From Ptiloglossa arizonensis (taxonomy: Eukaryota; Arthropoda; Insecta; Hymenoptera; Colletidae), in assembly GCF_051014685.1 (NCBI RefSeq), contig NC_135058.1, forward strand, positions 5,432,811 through 5,496,810: 64,000 bases of DNA, in the 5' to 3' direction. Under the pieces are notes generated by a model. That model was not told the origin of the DNA and ran no database searches. It saw nothing but the letters and a program-made list of their open reading frames with translations. Below, piece by piece: positions 57,402-64,000 of this stretch (position 1 is the stretch's first letter; the number at the start of each line of letters is the position of its first letter). A program made the translations under genes and the position numbers.

Positions 57402-57890
57402 TCCTTCGCGGTCGTTGTGTCTGTGATCTCAGTCACCGTAGCAAGGAACCGTACTGATCTTATTCTTTCTTCAATTGTGTGTTAGTTTACACTTTCTCCG
57501 AACTAACCCGAATTTCTGAAGGATCTGTTCGCGAACCAATACGGTGCTCCTTTTGGAGATGACGAAATCCAGTAAAGAGACTTAACGGAAAACTGCATTC
57601 TGTATGTTCAAAAGGAACGATTAATTAATTATTTCTGCGATACGTGTAGTAGAAACCCAGGACACACGTTGGAGACTGTTTTGAAAGATACTACACGATG
57701 GAGAATTGTAAAATATAATTTCTACATGAAAACATTACATTGTTGTACGAACTTATATTTAAAGTTCACAAAAGAGTTAATAAATCTTGTTTATTCTTCG
57801 TAATCTTACGTGTTATCTATCACTGATTTTTCAAGGGAAATTAATTTTGAAATGGACACCCATTTCCAAACTTAATACGACCGCGAAGGG
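57402..57890. mobile_element. TTAA-flanked miniature inverted-repeat element, 489 bp
   Basis: The left flank TTAA (57398-57401) precedes TCCTTCGCGGTCGT. The right end, ACGACCGCGAAGGG, precedes CTAA (57891-57894), a one-base variant of TTAA. The 14-base ends match perfectly except the first base (T for C). A TTAA target and ends that begin CCC are hallmarks of the piggyBac superfamily. The interior has no transposase frame, so it would depend on an autonomous partner elsewhere. Confidence 0.72.
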
Positions 57891-57894
57891 CTAA

Positions 57895-58898
57895 TCGATG
57901 AAAAACACAACGTTCGAACCGAGGAAACTTGGAGCGATGGCTTTAACTTGGAGTTAGGTAAGAAGGAAGGGAAGGTTTGGTGCACGCTGAGTAGAATTAA
58001 ATTATATCCATCAACGGGCGCGAACCTTTCCGTTGTACTCCACTTTTAACCCGGTCGCGTGAGAATTAATCCGAACCGGTTGCGCAAACTCTCTCTTCCA
58101 CGAAAGCGTGTTTACAATACCGTCGAAAACGCGCGCGATATTCAATCTATCGATATTTCGGCGGAATATGGATCCATGGAAGGTAAATTACGCTCGACGG
58201 GGACCGTGGATCGATTTTTTTCTTTTTTATCTTCCGATACCGAGCGACGAAGGAGAAACGACTCTCGTAGGGTTTGTTTTACAACCGAGAGCGCGCCGAG
58301 AGGTTTCTATAGGGTGTTGGAAACGAGGTTTACGACGTTACGGGGTGTGTACTGCTCGTTATACGGGGCGAACAAGTCAGAGGAGATCGAATAATTAAGT
58401 CGAGTAGGTTTCAGTTCTTATAACGCGATTACCAGCGTACGCGTTGCGCAACGTAGCGTACGAATGGTTTTCTTACCGTATCGTTGTCTCGATACTCGTA
58501 AATGGTGTTCCAAGTGTACCGTTTTTTCTTTTACACTTACGCGCACGCTTCGTGACCTCGTATCGCGAAATTTTTATATTTTTTCAGCGCGATATCACCG
58601 AGTGCAATCGATAACTATATTTATCTGTTTTATGGTGTTTGTCAAGCGAGTACACGGTCTTGGAACAATGCACGCAAACCTTCTCACGTTTATTCGGGTG
58701 TGAATATTGTTTCTCGAGCGAAGCAAAGGTTCTCGAACGTTGGAAACACTTGGAGCACCTGAAATGAAACGTTTAACGACACAGATAGCAATCATACCGA
58801 CGAGCAAGATTTTGTCATCGATGTAACGTATGATTTGTTTCCTTCTACTTTGTCAATGCAACAACGACTCGTTTATATTTCTAAATCCCAAGTGTGTT
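57895..58898. other. Unique DNA, nothing assigned
   Basis: Moderately GC-rich at about 58050-58400, with two overlapping frames of about 100 codons. Neither is recognised. Confidence 0.4.
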
Positions 58899-58902
58899 TT
58901 AA

Positions 58903-59128
58903 CCCTTTGGACTCGAGAGGAGATCCTCGCTCGTCACCTAATACACTGTACCATTTTCAATCCGGGAAAACTTCGTTGTGTAGAATTCAAATTTGAATTT
59001 AAATATTACGTTCTCGTACAGTGTAAACGCATGTATGCGAAGTATACAAAAATGTTCCGTTTGAGATTAATTTCACCACTTAAATGATTTTCGGTTTTTG
59101 GTAGGACAGAAGTCTCGAGTGCAAAGGG
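58903..59128. mobile_element. TTAA-flanked miniature inverted-repeat element, 226 bp
   Basis: Intact TTAA lies on both sides (58899-58902 and 59129-59132). Ends are CCCTTTGGACTCGAG on the left and CTCGAGTGCAAAGGG on the right, a 15-base inverted repeat with one mismatch. The interior is AT-rich, with no frame. These features fit a piggyBac-type non-autonomous element, and the intact flanks suggest a fairly recent insertion. Confidence 0.85.
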
Positions 59129-59132
59129 TTAA

Positions 59133-59869
59133 AATACGAACACTCTCGGATTATACGACATTTGGATCGATCGAATCAACGAAAGCGCAACGTATTAATA
59201 TTTCGTCGATTCTTCGTTGCAAACACGCACGAACTTACGAACAGTACTTACGTACTGTATCGAACGAGTGTATTGCGCACTTGCACGACAGACTGTACAT
59301 ATTCACTTTTCGTGATCCTATGTAGAGACTGGATCAATATTTTACCACAGAGGTTCTTCAATTATAAATAGCGTAGAAATCGATCGAGTTAATATCCGTC
59401 GAAGAAAGATATTATTTCGTTTATTTATTTTCGTATAAGGACCGAGTTCACCCTGTGGAAATTATAAAAAATTCAATGTAGGTTGTTCATCCTTCACACA
59501 GGATGATTCGGTGAATCTACGCACTGACGCGAGTAAAAAATTCATTGTACATCTTAATTTTCGAGTTACGGACGATCGAAGAGAATGTTAAAAATTTCAA
59601 GTCCTTTTTTTATCCTTTTTCTCAGATCGTGTACAGTCTAGACCTGAAAAGAAGACTCCTGGATTGAAAAGAATTCAGTATCGCGTTAGAATTCAGTATG
59701 GACGTTATGAACAAATCTGGACAGCGTCTAGAAATTTTTATTTATTGTTAGTTGCAGGTCTTCGAAGATCGACCGTAATATTCGACCCGATTCTCGATTT
59801 CTTCCAGAGGTCGACTTCTCAAACTCGCACAGTACATTCTCGGTGTCAACGAATATTCGATACTCGAAT
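59133..59869. other. Unique AT-rich DNA, nothing assigned
   Basis: Only short frames and no repeats beyond single words. Confidence 0.5.
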
Positions 59870-60215
59870 ATTTAATCGTTCGAAATTAAAAAATCAAGGT
59901 ACATAGAAAGTACGTTGGTGTAACATTTTTTATTCGCCTGATTCACCCACTGAGAACACGTATCTACGAATATTTATATTGAATATTTAATCGTCCAAAA
60001 TTCAAAAATCAAGGTACATAGAAAGTACGTTTATGTAACATTTTTTATTCGTCTAATTCATTCTCTGAAGTGCGAACATGTATCTACGAATATTTATATT
60101 GAATACTTAATCGTCCAAAATTCGAAAATCAAGGTACATAGAAAGTACGTTTATGTAACATTTTTTATTCGTCTAATTCACCCACTGCGAACACGTATCT
60201 ACGAATCGCTCTGAG
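59870..60215. repeat. Tandem repeat, ~115-120-bp unit, 3 copies
   Basis: AATCAAGGTACATAGAAAGT recurs at 59892, 60007 and 60127, followed each time by ATGTAACATTTTTTATTCG, ACCCACTG-AACACGTATC and GAATATTTATATTGAATA. Confidence 0.93.
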
Positions 60216-61283
60216 CACAAATGAAGAAAGAAAAGCGAAAGAGCGAATTCCGTTGAATCGCGTTGTCCCGCGGCCTAACTTTAGATCTTAGCCACGGTCA
60301 TCGGAGTTTCGGCGAAGACACGTATTCCGTGTCCGTTCCTCGAAATAGTGCAAATAAATATAACGGCCCGTAAAATAACGACGAACGTGAACGGAACAAT
60401 GGTTGAAATTCCATGGATATCGAGTTAATCTCTCGCTTTATCCTCCGTATAACGAAGGTACCGAGATTAGTTTCCGGTGTCCGGGTCTACTTGGCCTAAA
60501 AGCGGGACCGTACCGAAGCCAGGTCTGGAATTGGTTCCTGGTCAGAGACTCGAATCTTTTCGACGGTTTTAAGAGCGAACTTTCCTACTTCGTTCTCCTT
60601 TCGTCCCGACGTTACTCGCGCGAACTAAGCTTTCTGTCCGAGGAGAGACGGTCTCTGTCCGTTGTAACGGGTTTCTTCCGGAAGTGCATTAGACACGTCT
60701 TGATTAAAGAGAAACGGGAAGTAGGAGAGATTATTATTTTTCTTCTGGAAGGTTGCACCACTGGCAATTTCACTAATGAACACGCGGCGTTGGTGATTTA
60801 TTTCCCCGCGTACGATCTTCCTGAACTCCTTTTTTCCTTCGTTCGAATCGTCTAGCGCGACTCACCTGGTCGTTACGAGATCGAGGCCTATCTGTTCGTG
60901 AAATCGACGCGAGAACTCGCACGTAACTTTGGGAAAATTTGATCGTTCGTGCGATCTCGGTGTCTCGTTACTCGTTCGAACGATGCGTTCTTTTCTCGTT
61001 ACGGTCCCGTCAACGCGATACCATAACGTTGTATTATAGACCACCGGAACACGACACAGTTTTCACCTGAAAACCTCCAACGGTTTTAACCGGAACAATC
61101 AAGGCCGTGAAAGCCTAAAGGATCTCGTTGTAAAATTCGTTGCTCGTTAACACTAGAGACTAACGACGGTGAACGTGTCCTTATTTGTATCGGACCGTAC
61201 ACGTATCTCCTCGAAGATGGATGGGGAAAGGGCCAATTAATTTACGAGTACCGTTGCTTGTCTATTTTAATAATTGTACACGA
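60216..61283. other. Unique DNA, nothing assigned
   Basis: A 150-codon plus frame (about 60403-60855) starts at TTG, while the nearby ATG (60399) is in another frame with an early stop. No domain is recognised, so it is not called. A donor-like site on the minus strand near 60865 has no convincing exon. Confidence 0.4.
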
Positions 61284-61362
61284 ATATTGTGGACGAAGGT
61301 ACAGTTAATGATCGAGTACAGTTATATTGTGGACGAAGGTACAGTTAATGATCGAGTAACTT
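61284..61362. repeat. Exact 40-bp tandem duplication
   Basis: TATTGTGGACGAAGGTACAG followed by TTAATGATCGAGTA is present at 61284 and again at 61324 without change. Confidence 0.95.
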
Positions 61363-62027
61363 TAAAAGATGTTCCAAACGGATCGAATCGACCTTTTGAT
61401 AGTTCCAGCGTTGAACACGATCGTCGAGCACGATAGTCTTTAAAAGCCCTTCGTTTCCCAAGAATTTGATTTTTCGAGTCACGATATCGGAAAATATCGT
61501 CCACGATTGTTCTCGCTTTCGAGCGTCAATTTTAACAACCGATTATTCCGAACGATGTTTCATATTTGCACGTGGATATGAATTTCGTTCTCGAACGATA
61601 ATTAACGATCGCACAATTGTCGCCTCGCGATGCATATAAATCGAAACACCACCTTACACGGACTACTTTCAATTAGAGATGCTCGCAAGTTTTTCAAAAA
61701 TGATTTCAACAATGTATAATTAAAACTCTCGCGAATAATCGACGCGATACTCTTTGGTGAGGATAGTGCGAAAAATATAAAAGGAAAAATGTTATTTCGC
61801 GTTAATGACACACGAATGTGGGGGCGACGTCCCTTTGAAGTCTTCGTTCCTGAGCGCGTGTAATGCGAGACTCGTTCGTTGTTGCTCCATCTCGCTCTCT
61901 CTCGCTCTCGCTATCGCGCTCTTACGTGTTCCTCGATGAAGGGAGCGTAATTATTCGCGGAGGTTTTCAGTTTTCGACAAAATTCGTTTCGAAGACAAGA
62001 CGGAGCTCGGTCTCTGGTAATGTATCA
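61363..62027. other. Unique DNA, nothing assigned
   Basis: A short pyrimidine-rich CTCGCTCTCTCTCGCTCTCG tract lies near 61890-61915. No gene is supported. Confidence 0.5.
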
Positions 62028-62029
62028 AC

Positions 62030-62105
62030 ACTTTGACGTCCGCTGTCACATCTACGTGACTTGGCCAGCCAACGATTATAGGCCGTTGTCACGTACACGT
62101 GATCT
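62030..62105. repeat. Dispersed palindromic motif, copy 2 (two hairpin words)
   Basis: GTCCGCTGTCACATCTACGTGA and, 30 bases on, GGCCGTTGTCACGTACACGTGA lie in tandem. The second, with the preceding CCAGCCAACGATTATA, matches the segment near 30430-30475. Confidence 0.45.
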
Positions 62106-62986
62106 TATTCGTTTGATAAAAACACCCACTCGACTCGAAAGTGTTTGTTCAAGTTTGGATCCTGCACGTCGTGTGTTCGTAGTATCCAAATTTATTATAG
62201 TTCCTAATAATCCTTCTGTATGTTACATCGGTCCTTAAACGTCGATCGGTAGATAATGTCGTCTCGAACAAACTGTTTCAAATTGCTACATTTTCAGAAA
62301 TGGTTTCTCAAGTTTCTCTATGCAAATTCGCATCAATTTTTTTACAATTTTCCACCTGTGCGAATTCGACGAAATTGACATTCGTTCGATAGAAACTATG
62401 GGGGGTAATTTTAATATCTTCGAAAGTATAAATTTACAAATATCGAACGAAAAGGAACATTCTTTCGGATCCTTTCGAAATTCGCAATTGCGAAGATTGA
62501 ATCTACTTACGCAAAATGATTAAAATACGGTAAAATATGTTTTATCTTATGAAAAAATAAATGTATAAAAAATTGTTTCGCCGAGTATGTTTCGAAACAT
62601 TTTGACAAGTGCCATTTTGTATATATATTTCATTGCCACGTTGTTTCGGCTACGAAGTCCGCGTTTATAGAGTGCGTGAAATCTCGAAGGACTCGCGATC
62701 GAGAAAATGCCCCAATTTTTTGGCTCCGGACCAAAATACGAAAGACTGTTTATTACAGTCGTGCAGTTAAAAATTAGTCTCAAAAAAAAAAAAGAAAAAT
62801 ATTATAGTTCAAAAATAACACGAAGGACGTCGCTCGATATAATCCGATTCGCCTTAAAATCACATAACGCGAAGAAATTCACATCGTGCTATACGAAAGG
62901 GTTAAAACGTGAAAGTTGTCGGTGGTGGATGGCAGTTTTTGCGTAAAAACTCGCCAAGTGTTAAAAATTACAACGCACGGACATTC
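62106..62986. other. AT-rich unique DNA; possible solo TTAA end
   Basis: GAAAGGG followed by TTAA (62902-62905) looks like a right terminus of a TTAA-type element but lacks a partner. It lies about 90 bases before the 33-bp minisatellite. No gene is supported. Confidence 0.4.
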
Positions 62987-63885
62987 TCGTATAAAAATCT
63001 GCGTGAAAACTCTCAGCTTCTAACGCATAATCTGCGCGCAAACTCTCAGCTTCTAACGTGCAATCTGCGCGCAAACTCTCAGCTTTTATCGCGCAATCTA
63101 CGCGCAAATTCTCAGTTTTTAACGCGTAATCTGCGCGCAAATTCTCAGTTTCTAACGCGCAATCTGCGCGCAAATTCTCAGTTTTTAACGTACAATCTAC
63201 GCCCGAACTCTCAGTTTTTATCGCACAATCTGCGCACGAACTCTCAGCTATTAAAGCGCAATCTGTGCGCAAACTACCAGCTTCTTACGCGCAATATGCA
63301 CACGAACTCTCAGTGTCTATCGCGCAATTGACGCGCAAACTCTCAGCTTTTAACGTGCAATCTGCGCACGAACTCTCAGCGTCTACCGCGCAATTGACGC
63401 GCGAACTCTCAGGTTTTAACGTGCAATCTGCACGAGAATTCCCAGCATCTAACGCGCGAACTCTCAGCTTTTAATGCGCAATCTCTCAGTTTTTACCACG
63501 CAATCTGCGCGCAAACTCTCAGTTTTTAACGTGCAATCTGCACGAGAATTCCCAGCATCTAACGCGCGAACTCTCAGCTTTTAATGCGCAATCTCTCAGT
63601 TTTTACCACGCAATCTGCGCGCAAACTCTCATTTTTACCGTGCAATCTGCGCGCAAACTCTCAGTTTTTAACGCACAATCTGCGCGCAAACTCTCAGCGT
63701 CTACCGCGCAATCTGCGCGCAAACTCTCAGCGTCTACCGTGCAATCTGCGCGCAAATTCTCAGTTTTTAACGTGCAATCTGCGCACGAACTCTCAGCTCT
63801 TAACGCGCAATCTGCGCGCCAACTCTCAGCGTCTACCGTGCAATCTGCGCGCGAACTCTCAGCGTCTAACGCGCAATCGGTGGAG
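62987..63885. repeat. 33-bp minisatellite, about 27 copies, open in several frames
   Basis: The unit AATCTGCGCGCAAACTCTCA followed by GTTTTTAACGCGC repeats every 33 bases (for example 63029 and 63062). One plus frame reads the 11-residue motif NLRANSQFLTR many times. A shifted frame reads QSARKLSVFNA, and the minus strand is also open. A ~110-bp composite block with GCACGAGAATTCCCAGCATC is itself duplicated (63431 and 63541). Small deletions shift the frame within the array, which argues against translation as one repeat protein. Confidence 0.95.
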
Positions 63886-64000
63886 GAAAAGTCATCCTGT
63901 ACACCGGATAAGTAGAAGCGACGCGTTCGATGGATTCCTCGGGCGGGATTAGCGTTCGTTGAACGATAAAAGCTGAGAACACCGCTCGAATCCGATACCA
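63886..64000. other. Sequence after the minisatellite, nothing assigned
   Basis: Short non-repetitive end of the window. Confidence 0.5.

Noticed and set aside
60403..60855. 150-codon plus-strand frame
   Set aside because: It starts at TTG, while the nearby ATG is in another frame with an early stop. No domain is recognised and there is no splice support.

Overview
The window reads as nuclear DNA of an insect, most likely a hymenopteran such as a bee. It has moderate GC, a visible excess of TCG/CGA words (CpG not depleted), long intergenic or intronic stretches, many microsatellites and many young tandem arrays. There are no bacterial operons, no ribosome binding sites and no long intact protein genes. 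This assignment is inferred from base composition and repeat style, not from a recognised gene.

Protein coding content is very low. The two best candidates are short 3' terminal exons on the + strand. One lies at 1999-2088, after a strong polypyrimidine/CAG acceptor, and ends NDYEVPR-stop. The other lies at 46746-46810, after TTTTCAG, and ends AKGYYV-stop, which resembles a C-terminal PDZ ligand. I could not name either parent gene, and neither has an upstream exon that I can prove. Two longer open frames (22056-22250 and about 34890-35342) are listed at low confidence. All the very long open frames (for example 500 codons on the minus strand across 4646-6148 and 518 codons on the plus strand across 19102-20658) are by-products of simple repeats. 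No tRNA, rRNA, CRISPR array or recognisable transposase was found.

Layout. 1-3.0 kb: a 15-bp-stem hairpin, two hairpin-bearing tandem arrays, the first terminal exon and a small TTAA-flanked element. 4.9-5.7 kb: a GATA/GAGT higher-order repeat. 10.3-11.9 kb: a ~220-bp array. 13.1-13.8 kb: a 67-bp array. 15.1-16.6 kb and 19.1-20.8 kb: GC-rich or simple-repeat blocks. 23.5-26.1 kb: two adjoining arrays (~130 bp and ~72 bp units). 27.8-28.7, 31.1-31.8 and 32.6-33.9 kb: arrays of ~235, ~237 and ~178 bp units. 36.5-41.5 kb: several short-period arrays, some palindromic, and a direct-plus-inverted repeat trio. 44.3-44.8 kb: a ~135-bp array. 46.7 kb: the second terminal exon. 48.5-49.8 kb: a GC-rich block with a TATA-like motif that could hold a promoter. 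52.6-60.2 kb: further arrays, a fold-back element and two good TTAA-flanked miniature elements (57402-57890 and 58903-59128). 63.0-63.9 kb: a 33-bp minisatellite.

The most unusual theme is that several unrelated tandem arrays repeat a short palindrome once per unit, and that similar palindromes sit just inside the ends of TTAA-flanked miniature elements. This suggests that terminal hairpins of piggyBac-like non-autonomous elements may seed local satellites. It is a hypothesis from inspection. Confirmation needs genome-wide copies and alignments, which I could not run.
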